Positions 26,676 to 34,657 of a DNA stretch of 58,729 nucleotides are shown piece by piece. The stretch is from the IMG/VR virus record IMGVR_UViG_3300036719_005236, positions 1-58,729 of that record. One strand, given 5' to 3'. The notes below the pieces were generated by a model that had not been told where the DNA came from, made no database searches, and saw only the letters and a list, made by a program, of their open reading frames with translations. The translations under genes were made by a program, and so were the position numbers. Origin of the DNA: a virus. How positions within the stretch are numbered: the stretch's first letter is position 1; each line of letters begins with the position of its first letter.

Positions 26676-26945
26676 TTATAATTTCTCGATTAATTTATTT
26701 CTTAACATTGTATTCCATGCTAATCTGAATGGAATTGAAAGGGATTCAGATGATTTTTGACCGAGTTTCTCATCAACTTCGTCGTGTTCACTCAATATTA
26801 CATCTGACATCATTTTTATCATTTCATACTTTAGTATTGAAATGTGTTGACCTTCTGTGGTACCTGTGTCACTAACTGGTAGATTAACAAATTCGTCAAT
26901 CTTATTTAGGTTGAAATGCCAGGTTTCACCAAAAACTTCAATCAT
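26676..26945 (-). CDS. hypothetical protein, 89 aa
   Basis: A small helical protein beginning MIEVFGETWHFNLNKIDEFV and ending with RLAWNTMLRNKLIEKL. It has no recognised motif. It overlaps the HAD-like gene upstream by 8 bases and sits 3 bases ahead of the GT-B gene. It may be a conserved phage accessory protein; no function can be assigned. Confidence 0.5.
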   Translation of the reverse strand: MIEVFGETWHFNLNKIDEFVNLPVSDTGTTEGQHISILKYEMIKMMSDVILSEHDEVDEKLGQKSSESLSIPFRLAWNTMLRNKLIEKL

Positions 26946-27534
26946 TGTTTTTTAATTTTTTAAGTTCTTCTTCAAATTCTTTCAAATTCGAAATAGTTTT
27001 ATCAATTTTGATACTTGAATTATAAGACGTTTCGAATTTAATTAAAGTTTTATCCTTTGATTCTTGTAATAAATGAGGGTTAGATGCTAACAGAATATCG
27101 AACTCTTTCCATATCTTTTCCTCATTTAGTTTATTGTAGAAAATAATTCTATCTATTTCACAACCAAACTTTGAAATAAAGAAAAGGGTTGCTGGTTTTG
27201 TTTTACCAACCTGTTCACTTATTAAAACAAATTTGAAATCGTCTTTGTATTTCCGATAAATTTCATTCAAATCTTGAAATGTTGACATATGAGTAGATGG
27301 TGAATGCCCAAAAATTTGCATTGCAAATTCTTCATATATGAATGACAGATATTCCTCATCTGTTTTGAACTTAAAGTGAGTTTTGAAATCAGGAGTATCA
27401 AAAGGTCTCACAATTTCAAATTGGAAGTCTTCATCCACCAACTCCAACTCATCAATGAAAAATTTTTGATAGATTTGTTCTATCTTACTAAAAGTGTCTC
27501 GTAGGACCCCATCAACTTCTATTGCAATTCTCAT
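26938..27534 (-). CDS. HAD-like protein with altered first motif
   Basis: The N-terminus MRIAIEVDGVLRDTF matches HAD motif I, except that the nucleophile position (first Asp of DxD) is Glu6. Motif II is plausible in FVLISEQVGKTKP, and later ILLASNPHLL sits where motif IV would lie. Phage 5'-nucleotidase-like HAD proteins have this general length (198 residues). With Glu in place of the nucleophile, activity may be lost or changed. It is translated with PhoH upstream (the start and the PhoH stop share position 27534). Confidence 0.6.
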   Translation of the reverse strand: MRIAIEVDGVLRDTFSKIEQIYQKFFIDELELVDEDFQFEIVRPFDTPDFKTHFKFKTDEEYLSFIYEEFAMQIFGHSPSTHMSTFQDLNEIYRKYKDDFKFVLISEQVGKTKPATLFFISKFGCEIDRIIFYNKLNEEKIWKEFDILLASNPHLLQESKDKTLIKFETSYNSSIKIDKTISNLKEFEEELKKLKNND

Positions 27535-28262
27535 TATTCGTATTTTGTCAAGATTTTCGAAATTAGAGGATTTCTAACAATGTCATAATCCTGAAACTCG
27601 AATACACCAATATCATCAATGTTTCTGAATTTTTCAATAGCATCCCACAGACCCGAATGTTTTATATCTTTATATCTGTCAGTTTGTTCCAAATCTCCTG
27701 AGATGAAAAATTTACTGTTGTAACCAATTCTTGTTAGCAACAACTTCATTTGTTTTGGAGAACAGTTTTGAGCTTCTTCGAAAATAAGAATCGAATTATC
27801 AATGTTCATCCCTCTCATATATGCTAAAGCAAAAACTTCTACAGCTTCGATTTCTTTAAGTTTTTCTCGAGACTCCTTACCAATAATTTTATTCAAAAGG
27901 TAGTATGATGGGAATATATATGGGTCCAGTTTTTCCTCAACATTACCAGGTAGCGCGCCAAGTTTTTCTTCAGCCTCTACCGCTGGTCTAACAATTATTA
28001 TTTTGTCATAAGGGGTTTCGGGGTCTGATAATAAATCCACAGCGGCTTTCATGGATATGTAACTTTTACCAACACCAGCTGGACCCGAACAAATTGTTAT
28101 TTGGTTTTTATGTAAAATTTCATAGTAAATTCTCTGATTGTCAGATAAAAATTTTTCTCTTGTTTTCTTGGGGACAATTCTTGTAATAAGTTCTTTTTTT
28201 GTAAGTTTTTTTTGAAAAACTGTTTCTGTCTGACCTGATAATTTTGTTGTTTTTTTTCTCAT
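27534..28262 (-). CDS. phoH: PhoH-like ATPase
   Basis: A P-loop NTPase of the PhoH family. Walker A is GPAGVGKS (residues 60-67), followed by IIIVRPAVEAEEKLGALPG (88-106), a hallmark of PhoH, and Walker B ILIFEE (158-163). It then has KLLLTRIGYNSKFFISGDLE, the sensor region. The length of 242 residues is normal. PhoH genes are frequent in marine phages; the proposed role is RNA-related or phosphate-stress metabolism, still unsettled. It lies between sugar genes and the HAD-like gene. Confidence 0.93.
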   Translation of the reverse strand: MRKKTTKLSGQTETVFQKKLTKKELITRIVPKKTREKFLSDNQRIYYEILHKNQITICSGPAGVGKSYISMKAAVDLLSDPETPYDKIIIVRPAVEAEEKLGALPGNVEEKLDPYIFPSYYLLNKIIGKESREKLKEIEAVEVFALAYMRGMNIDNSILIFEEAQNCSPKQMKLLLTRIGYNSKFFISGDLEQTDRYKDIKHSGLWDAIEKFRNIDDIGVFEFQDYDIVRNPLISKILTKYE

Positions 28263-28277
28263 ATTTTGAAATTTTGG

Positions 28278-29021
28278 TTATGGAGTTGTAACTCCTCTTT
28301 TACTCACAACTACAGAACTCATTTTGTTTGCAAATTCTATCGATTGTGAGATGTCGTCAGTGTCAAGATATTTCGACACAAGAGCGGCGATGAAAGTATC
28401 TCCAGCACCACTAACATCAATTGTTTCTTGAGGTTTTGGAGATTCATAAATAATATTGTTATGTTTGGCACCCTTGGGTCCCAAAGTTATAACAAATTTG
28501 GCAAGATTTGAGTCAACTATGTTTTTGTTGTTATTATACTCATCCTCATTAAGTTTGATTAAAAATAGATTTGACAACTCGATTTCTGTTAAATCTTTTT
28601 TAGAATCTAAAAAAACTTTTTTATTATTAGAACTGATAAAATTGATGATTTCCGAAGTCAAAAAACCCTTGTCATAATCACTAATTATAATTGAATCATA
28701 AGAATCTAAATCCACTAAATCATTCATATCTATTTGATTTAGTTTTTTATTCTCACCCTTATCAACTCTTAGGAAAATATGGTTAGATTTACCTTCAATA
28801 AATCTGACTTTTTTTATTTGTTCTGAATTTGTTAAGTGAGTAATGTCAAGTTTGGCATTGATACTCTTTAGGTTGGAAACCACGTTACCAGACATTCCTG
28901 AATTGGAAGTAACATGGGTTGGTTTTAGAATCGGTACGGGAGCTTCAGGGGATAATCTTTCAACAACACCATAAATAAAACTATCTACACAAGTTTCACC
29001 TACCACTAAGATTTTTTTCAT
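28278..29021 (-). CDS. PfkB-type sugar kinase (HldE kinase domain-like)
   Basis: Resembles the kinase half of HldE/RfaE, which phosphorylates heptose-7-phosphate. The N-terminus has VGETCVDSFIYG and ERLSPEAPVPIL (21-32), typical of HldE. The C-terminus has the PfkB signature DVSGAGDTF (202-210) with the catalytic Asp208. At 247 residues it is shorter than the usual 310-320, so loops are missing. It overlaps the nucleotidyltransferase gene upstream by 26 bases. Together they form a two-gene version of HldE. The actual sugar is inferred. Confidence 0.82.
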   Translation of the reverse strand: MKKILVVGETCVDSFIYGVVERLSPEAPVPILKPTHVTSNSGMSGNVVSNLKSINAKLDITHLTNSEQIKKVRFIEGKSNHIFLRVDKGENKKLNQIDMNDLVDLDSYDSIIISDYDKGFLTSEIINFISSNNKKVFLDSKKDLTEIELSNLFLIKLNEDEYNNNKNIVDSNLAKFVITLGPKGAKHNNIIYESPKPQETIDVSGAGDTFIAALVSKYLDTDDISQSIEFANKMSSVVVSKRGVTTP

Positions 29022-29421
29022 TTCTTATTATATTTGTTGAGGAGTAATTTCCGATTCTATCGAAGAATAACACTTGTTCACAATATTGTGAACCAATAAC
29101 CTTCTTATCTCTGTAATCTGAACCAACAATTATATATTTTGGACCCCACACTTTGACCTCATTTTCCAACTCTTCATCCGAACCAAAACCAACTACACTA
29201 TCGACAAAAACTAAACTCTCGATTAGAAATTTTCTGTCATTCCAAGTATTAATTGGTCGGTCATCTCCTTTGAAATTTTTGACACGCTCATCGTAATCCA
29301 ATCCAACTCTAACTTGTCCCATTTTTGAGGCATATCGTAATAACTCGATGTGACCTCGATGTATCACATCGAAAGTTCCATTTACCCAAATTTTCAAAGG
29401 TTTTGATTGTCCCCCGGCCAT
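28996..29421 (-). CDS. cytidylyltransferase-fold nucleotidyltransferase (HldE domain II-like)
   Basis: A 141-residue enzyme transferring a nucleotide onto a sugar phosphate, as in the second half of HldE (ADP-heptose) or glycerol-3-phosphate cytidylyltransferase. It has VNGTFDVIHRGHIELL with the HxGH signature (His21-His24) and the terminal YSSTNII (126-132) that closes the active site. IIVGSDYRD lies between. The direct overlap with the HldE-kinase-like gene downstream favours ADP- or nucleotide-heptose synthesis. Confidence 0.82.
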   Translation of the reverse strand: MAGGQSKPLKIWVNGTFDVIHRGHIELLRYASKMGQVRVGLDYDERVKNFKGDDRPINTWNDRKFLIESLVFVDSVVGFGSDEELENEVKVWGPKYIIVGSDYRDKKVIGSQYCEQVLFFDRIGNYSSTNIIRNEKNLSGR

Positions 29422-29783
29422 ATTCTATAAGAATCTGAATCAAAATGAGAAGTGGAAACCTCGAAAATTATACCATCACTCAATGCCTCTAATTGATGAG
29501 GTTGACCAGGTAGTTGACGAACTGTGTCCCCCTCTTTTAATTTATTTTCGATTACAGAGCCGTTTTCTGTATCTATCCATCGATAAATGAATTCTCCTTC
29601 TTTGACATACCAAGTTTCATCTTTCAAAAGATGATAGTGCATGGAAAACTTCATACCCTCTTTGAATACGAGAAGTTTCCCACAATAGAGGTCATTGTTT
29701 TCAAAAATAATTTCATGACCCCATCCTTTTGGGATGGTACAACTACTGGATTCTTTTGCGTTATAAATTATTGGTTTTTCCAT
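29394..29783 (-). CDS. cupin-type sugar isomerase-like protein
   Basis: A single-domain cupin of 129 residues. Metal ligands are visible in MHYHLLKDETWYVKEGEF (His-x-His, then Glu) and GQPHQLEAL (second His). The motif GWGHEIIFENN followed by YCGKLLVFKEG is like the type II mannose-6-phosphate isomerase cupins and related sugar-nucleotide cupins. It overlaps the nucleotidyltransferase gene by 28 bases and abuts the GDP-mannose epimerase gene (TAATG). A role in mannose-derived donor supply is plausible. Confidence 0.72.
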   Translation of the reverse strand: MEKPIIYNAKESSSCTIPKGWGHEIIFENNDLYCGKLLVFKEGMKFSMHYHLLKDETWYVKEGEFIYRWIDTENGSVIENKLKEGDTVRQLPGQPHQLEALSDGIIFEVSTSHFDSDSYRIWPGDNQNL

Positions 29784-30904
29784 TAGATAATATCCCTTTC
29801 AAGTTTTCCAAATTCTCTACGATACACTGTATTACCTTTGTCGGGACTTTCGTAGATGTAAACGTTTTCGGATTTGTTTTTTATAACCTGTTCTTCAATC
29901 CAACTATATGTTTTTTCCATACCTTCTCTAAGTGTTAACTTTGATTCCCAACCCACTTTTTCACGGTAAAGTTTGTTATCAGAGTTTCTACCTCTGACAC
30001 CAAGAGGACATGGGAATCCATATTTATTTACGAATGTTTCACCCTCAATATTTTTGATTTTGATGTCTTTTCCTGATAAATCGATAGCAATTTGTGCAAG
30101 TTCGTTGATTGTTACCATTTCCTCAGAACCTATGTTCACTGGTTCAACAAAATCACTTTCCATTAATCTAAGAACCGCTTCAACACACTCATCAACATAA
30201 AGAAATGAACGTGTTTGTTGTCCATCACCCCAAACCTCTAATTGATATTCGGGTCTTGATTGACCCGGTATTTTGTCCCAATCGTTTACCTCTGCGGCTT
30301 TTCTACACATCGCAGCTGGAGACTTCTCTTTACCACCCTTCCATGTTCCTTGTGGACCAAATACATTGTGGAATCGGGCAATTCTTACATCCAATCCATA
30401 GTTTCTCTTAAATGCCAAAAACAATCTTTCTGAAAATAGTTTTTCCCACCCATATTCTGAATCAGGGTTAGCAGGATATGCCGAAGATTCTTCACAATTT
30501 GGATTATTGGGGTCCAACTGATTATGTTCAGGATACATACAAGCTGAGGAGGAATAGAAAACTTTACCCACTTTCTTTTTTGCCGATTCATGACAAACAT
30601 TCAAATTAATCAATGCTGAATTATGCATCACATTTGCATCGTTTTCACCCGTGAAAATATAACCAGCTCCCCCCATATCTGCGGCCAGTTGATAAAGTTC
30701 ATCAACACCTTCATCAATAACGAATTCCACTAACTTGGGGTCTGTTAAATCACCAACAATAAATTGGTCACAAATTTCTTTTTCATCGAAGTATTCATGT
30801 TTTTTCAAATCACAAATACGAACGTAATTCCCTTCAGATTTAAGTCTTTTTGCGAGGTGACCACCAATAAATCCGCCACCACCTAATACGATAATTTTTT
30901 TCAT
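29783..30904 (-). CDS. GDP-mannose 3,5-epimerase
   Basis: Converts GDP-D-mannose to GDP-L-galactose (and GDP-L-gulose). It is an extended SDR with Rossmann motif GGGGFIGG (8-15) and YxxxK at Tyr151-Lys155. Diagnostic segments match the plant enzyme: LAADMGGAGYIFTGEN, SSACMYPEH with Cys122, GTWKGGKEKSPAAMCRKA with the conserved Lys, GDGQQTRSF, and VRGRNSDNKLYREKVGW. I chose ATG 30904 (4-base overlap with the GT11 gene) over TTG 30916, giving 373 residues. The product would be a donor for an L-sugar transferase such as its upstream neighbour. Confidence 0.88.
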   Translation of the reverse strand: MKKIIVLGGGGFIGGHLAKRLKSEGNYVRICDLKKHEYFDEKEICDQFIVGDLTDPKLVEFVIDEGVDELYQLAADMGGAGYIFTGENDANVMHNSALINLNVCHESAKKKVGKVFYSSSACMYPEHNQLDPNNPNCEESSAYPANPDSEYGWEKLFSERLFLAFKRNYGLDVRIARFHNVFGPQGTWKGGKEKSPAAMCRKAAEVNDWDKIPGQSRPEYQLEVWGDGQQTRSFLYVDECVEAVLRLMESDFVEPVNIGSEEMVTINELAQIAIDLSGKDIKIKNIEGETFVNKYGFPCPLGVRGRNSDNKLYREKVGWESKLTLREGMEKTYSWIEEQVIKNKSENVYIYESPDKGNTVYRREFGKLERDII

Positions 30905-31731
30905 AATAATTTCCAATTTTCAGGATAAACATTTGATGTATCTAACACCATCGATGGATAAAAATTCTTTGGCGCAATTACGTTGTTTTTTTTGTTTAGA
31001 AAAGATGCCCACCATGAGAAAGTTGAGGCAAATGATGTAATATTATAATCACAAGATTTCATAAGGCTAAAAGTTTCAATATCATTAAAACCCTCTACAA
31101 ATACAATTCTTTCGTCTTTGAAATGCCTTTTACACCAATCAATGTCACTCTCCAAAACATTCTTTCTTGAACCCCCAGTAAATAATAAAATTGTTGAATC
31201 TCCGGGGATTTCCTTAAGTGCATTTGTATAATAATTGTAAAGAACTGACCCCTCTGAAAAATCATTGGACCACTGAGTATCAGTTGGGTTTGTACCATCA
31301 CTTACGTCTCCTCTTCTGACGTGTAATGAAACTGTGGTACCTAAATTATGTAGGTATTCATCAACTTTATCCTGAATTGAATTAATCATTTCAAATTCTT
31401 TGATAAGTAAGTCTCTGATGGGGGTGTAATAATTTGGATGTTGAAAGAATCCCATAAAGTCAGTGTTGTCTTTTACATCAAAAACATCGGTATCAAAAAT
31501 TCGGAGTTGTTTTTCATGGAAATAGTTTTTAATATCTAAATTTCCATAGGTACAGGATGGGAGTTTGAAATTTCCCATGAGGCATTGTTGTCCGTGCCAA
31601 TTTCTAACATTAATATCTTTTGGTAATACAATTTCAAATCCTGTTTTATTTTGGACTGACTTCAAAATTGCATATTGAAATAACTGATTTCCTAATCTTC
31701 CGTATTCTCCTAAATGACTAAAACTTATCAT
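30901..31731 (-). CDS. GT11-family alpha-1,2-L-sugar (fucosyl)transferase
   Basis: Matches family GT11. It has the N-terminal GRLGNQLFQYA (11-21), the donor-binding VSLHVRRGD (134-142), and ITSFASTFSWWASFLN near residue 240. GT11 enzymes usually transfer L-fucose from GDP-L-fucose. Here the neighbouring gene (4-base overlap) makes GDP-L-galactose, which differs from GDP-L-fucose only at C6, so L-galactose may be the sugar moved. That is inference. Length 276 residues is normal. Confidence 0.88.
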   Translation of the reverse strand: MISFSHLGEYGRLGNQLFQYAILKSVQNKTGFEIVLPKDINVRNWHGQQCLMGNFKLPSCTYGNLDIKNYFHEKQLRIFDTDVFDVKDNTDFMGFFQHPNYYTPIRDLLIKEFEMINSIQDKVDEYLHNLGTTVSLHVRRGDVSDGTNPTDTQWSNDFSEGSVLYNYYTNALKEIPGDSTILLFTGGSRKNVLESDIDWCKRHFKDERIVFVEGFNDIETFSLMKSCDYNITSFASTFSWWASFLNKKNNVIAPKNFYPSMVLDTSNVYPENWKLL

Positions 31732-31757
31732 ATTATTTTTTAGAATAATATAATTGT

Positions 31758-32837
31758 TTATGATTTTTGGTAAAGGTCCAAAAACATTTCTTGGTATTTT
31801 TGGACGACAGAATCTTTGGAGTTGAATTTTTTTACTTTATCTAAATCCATTTTTACTGTTCCGTCAAATAAACATTGGATAATTTTTTCCGCAAAATCTT
31901 CAGCCCCATCACACAAATACCCATTTGTTCCATCCTCAATTAAATCTAATGAAATATTAGTTTTTAATGAAACGACTGGTAAATTATTTTTTAAGGATTC
32001 TACAACCATCATAGGTCCCGCATCGGCAAATGTTGTTTGAGCAAAAACATCAGCAGACTGATAAGCATCAGATAATGATTTTCTATCAGGAAAATAACCC
32101 AATTTTTTATGTTCAAACTTAGTGTTTAATTCAACAGAATGTCCTGCAGTTAATACCATGATGATATCGTTATCTACTTTTGATTCGAGAATTTGTAAAA
32201 CCTTTTCAAAAAAATCTAAACCTTTCCGTTTCGTTTGAGGTTGAGTGGTTCCCCATAGAATTTTTTTCTTTGCGTTATCTACAAGTTTTTTATTTGTTTC
32301 TAAAGTATCAATCTCTTCAAATGGTAGAGGGATAACGTAAGATTTCAAATTATTCAAAGGACTCACACTATGAATATTTTGAGAATATGTTGAGTGACAT
32401 AATATTGTCGCGTTTACATTCGAAAAAAATTCTTTTCTTTTTTGGATATATGGACCAACAAAGTTTTGTGGGTTCAGTTCAGGATATGAATCCGAATTAC
32501 CATATACCCAATGAGTCATGGCAGAGATAATTAATTTACTATTATTTCTTTCAATAATAGGACCTAAGATTTCATGTGCTAAGTCTGGACCTGTCATAAC
32601 CAAAAAGTCATGAGGTGGAATATCAAACATAAATTTGGTAATGTTTGTTTTGACTGTAAATTCTCCGTGATAATCCTCTGGGTCAGGTCTAAAGACACTA
32701 AAAGAATGTGACCCAACTCCAATAACCTTGATTTCCAAGTTTGGTATCATCTTTAAGGTTTTGTAAAGAATATAATTACCACTTGGTGAACCGTGATAGT
32801 CAAATACTCCCGAAATAAATAAAACCTTAAATTTCAT
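31758..32837 (-). CDS. GT4-like glycosyltransferase (GT-B fold)
   Basis: The N-terminal Rossmann half starts KVLFISGVFDYHGSPSGNY with a Gly-rich acceptor loop. The C-terminal half has ILWGTTQPQTKRKGLDFFEK, YFPDRKSLSDAYQSADVFA and the donor motif FADAGPMMVVESLKNNLPVV (Glu-containing), followed by a typical NGYLC stretch. Soluble, 359 residues. Donor unknown. It lies between a short DegT-type gene and the GT11 gene. Confidence 0.8.
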   Translation of the reverse strand: MKFKVLFISGVFDYHGSPSGNYILYKTLKMIPNLEIKVIGVGSHSFSVFRPDPEDYHGEFTVKTNITKFMFDIPPHDFLVMTGPDLAHEILGPIIERNNSKLIISAMTHWVYGNSDSYPELNPQNFVGPYIQKRKEFFSNVNATILCHSTYSQNIHSVSPLNNLKSYVIPLPFEEIDTLETNKKLVDNAKKKILWGTTQPQTKRKGLDFFEKVLQILESKVDNDIIMVLTAGHSVELNTKFEHKKLGYFPDRKSLSDAYQSADVFAQTTFADAGPMMVVESLKNNLPVVSLKTNISLDLIEDGTNGYLCDGAEDFAEKIIQCLFDGTVKMDLDKVKKFNSKDSVVQKYQEMFLDLYQKS

Positions 32838-32838
32838 T

Positions 32839-33477
32839 TTAGATTTTTTTGCAGTTTTTGAATACTGTGAAATCAGTCAAATCTCTATATCCATTATGTT
32901 CATCTAAATCAGGAACATTCATGGGGTAATTTTGCATAAGTGCCAATCCGTGTGATGCTTGTTGAGGGGTCATATACATGTTCCAACCAAGCATTTTGAT
33001 GTCATCTTCGTGATATAAAACCTCGTTTCTACCTTCATAACGAGCTTGTTTGAACCATTTAACAGCATCTTCACTGTCTGTAAGAATCATACCACCCTTA
33101 CCTATTTTGAGGTGTTTTTTTATGTGAAATGATAAACACATAAAACTACCAGGGATATACATATCCGAGGTAAATCTTTTAGCCGAATCATAGATTGGGT
33201 AGGGTTTAAGTTGATATATACCTTGCCAATTGTTTGTCTCTTCTGAAGTGTCAAAAATCACTTCTCCACCTGAGTGGATAATTGATTGTGGAACAGATAA
33301 GTAAGTTTTAGATGGAATAGTTACTTGTTGTACTTCCAAATACTTACACACTAAAAATAATGCGTTGGTACAGTTATCGACTGATATTGCGTAAGGAGCT
33401 CCTGTGTAGTCAGCAACTTCTTCTTCAAATTGTTTTACAATTTTATATGGGTTTGTTTTGGGTTTTCTAAGATTCAT
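32839..33477 (-). CDS. short DegT/DnrJ-type sugar aminotransferase-like protein
   Basis: Resembles PLP-dependent sugar aminotransferases: VADYTGAPYAISVDNCTNAL at the start, IYDSAKRFTS with the Asp that contacts PLP, and SFHIKKHLKIGKGG with the PLP-binding Lys (SFHxxK). At 212 residues it is little over half the usual 370-400, and the C-terminal small domain is largely missing. The reading frame is intact, so it may be a natural short form or a decayed gene. It is followed one base later by the GT4 gene. Confidence 0.7.
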   Translation of the reverse strand: MNLRKPKTNPYKIVKQFEEEVADYTGAPYAISVDNCTNALFLVCKYLEVQQVTIPSKTYLSVPQSIIHSGGEVIFDTSEETNNWQGIYQLKPYPIYDSAKRFTSDMYIPGSFMCLSFHIKKHLKIGKGGMILTDSEDAVKWFKQARYEGRNEVLYHEDDIKMLGWNMYMTPQQASHGLALMQNYPMNVPDLDEHNGYRDLTDFTVFKNCKKI

Positions 33478-33878
33478 AAAGAAAAATATAAAAAGTTTTC
33501 ATCTTGTTTGTATAGTTTGAATCCACAAGACTCAAACACTTTTTTACTGGCAACATTATCTACCATAACTTTTGCTAAAACATCTCTATTTTGTTCAACA
33601 AGTTTAGATATCATAAATTTACCAATACCTTGTCCATGGTAGTTTGGATTCACAGCAAATCTGATGTCTTTGTCTACAACACCTACAAATCCAACAGGTT
33701 CTCCGTTTCTCAAACAAATTTGATAGTCGTTACCAAATTTATCCATGTAATTTTTTTGTTGTTCAGGAGTAATAGATACCTGTTCAACAAACCCGTGTAA
33801 ATTCTTCGGGTCAGTTCTGAGTTCTCTGATAACTTCATAATACTCAGGTGCATTCAATACTAATTCTAAATTTACCAT
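33474..33878 (-). CDS. GNAT-family N-acetyltransferase
   Basis: A 134-residue acetyltransferase. The acetyl-CoA-binding motif is NPNYHGQGIGKFM (Arg/Gln-x-x-Gly-x-Gly type) followed by helix SKLVEQN. The C-terminal VASKKVFESCGFKLYKQDE is the usual GNAT end. I chose the ATG at 33878; an in-frame TTG lies two codons upstream. It overlaps the DegT-type gene by 4 bases. With an aminotransferase next door, N-acetylation of an amino sugar is a reasonable guess. Confidence 0.8.
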   Translation of the reverse strand: MVNLELVLNAPEYYEVIRELRTDPKNLHGFVEQVSITPEQQKNYMDKFGNDYQICLRNGEPVGFVGVVDKDIRFAVNPNYHGQGIGKFMISKLVEQNRDVLAKVMVDNVASKKVFESCGFKLYKQDENFLYFSL

Positions 33879-34657
33879 ATACAATTCTTTTCTAGATAAA
33901 ACCTACCTTGTTTCATCCAATACTCTTTTAGGTATTCTCTACTTCCTTTCCATCCTTCCATTTTCATAATTGGATTTAGTGTACTTCCCATATCTAAATA
34001 GGTGTTGTTGGGAAACTCACGAAATAACTGATGGATTATTAAATTTGACAAGCTGGCGGCGGAAACCAAAACCAAATGGTCTCGAATGTCATTTTCTGAA
34101 ATATACTTTTTCAAATCATCGATGATTGAGACATCGTTGATAAAACAATTAGTACCAACTCTGAAATCTTTTACGATATCAAAACCTAATTGAGATATAT
34201 CGGCGGATTTATTTACAACGATTATTACTTTTTTTGTTTTGAACAATGGTACAATTCGTTCTAAATATTTTTCATAGTTTCCGTTAACAAACAAGTTTGA
34301 CCAAGTCATGTATTCACTATCACCACCTGCCATTTCCATTTGAAAATCAAAATCAGATTGTGATACACAACATCTACAGGATATACCTTTGAAATAATTT
34401 TCTTGTTGGTGTTGGAGAGAGTCAATTAACATCTGCCTATTTTCTGAATGGGTTTCAGGATGAAACTTTTTTTGTTCTTCCTCATTGTATCGACCCATAC
34501 CTAAATTGTTGCCAATGATATAGTGATTTTCATTCAGTTCCAATCTTTTGTTTTGTAGAATAAACAATTCTCCATCAGAAAATCTTGTGAAAGCAAAATT
34601 CTCACCATTCGATAATTTTTCTCGAAATAATTCTAAATGTCCTTCAAACGTTTTCAT
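33872..34657 (-). CDS. putative GT-D-type glycosyltransferase
   Basis: A 261-residue protein with FAFTRFSDGELFIL (20-33) near the N-terminus and a C-terminal NTYLDMGSTLNPIM. Both recall the GT-D fold (DUF1792, SP_1767-like), where a DGE motif binds the metal-nucleotide. Between them, KKVIIVVNKSADI and HLVLVSAASLSNLI form Rossmann-like strands. The assignment is from remembered motif order and only moderately sure. It overlaps both neighbours by a few bases (ATGA with the GT-A gene upstream). Confidence 0.6.
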   Translation of the reverse strand: MKTFEGHLELFREKLSNGENFAFTRFSDGELFILQNKRLELNENHYIIGNNLGMGRYNEEEQKKFHPETHSENRQMLIDSLQHQQENYFKGISCRCCVSQSDFDFQMEMAGGDSEYMTWSNLFVNGNYEKYLERIVPLFKTKKVIIVVNKSADISQLGFDIVKDFRVGTNCFINDVSIIDDLKKYISENDIRDHLVLVSAASLSNLIIHQLFREFPNNTYLDMGSTLNPIMKMEGWKGSREYLKEYWMKQGRFYLEKNCIW

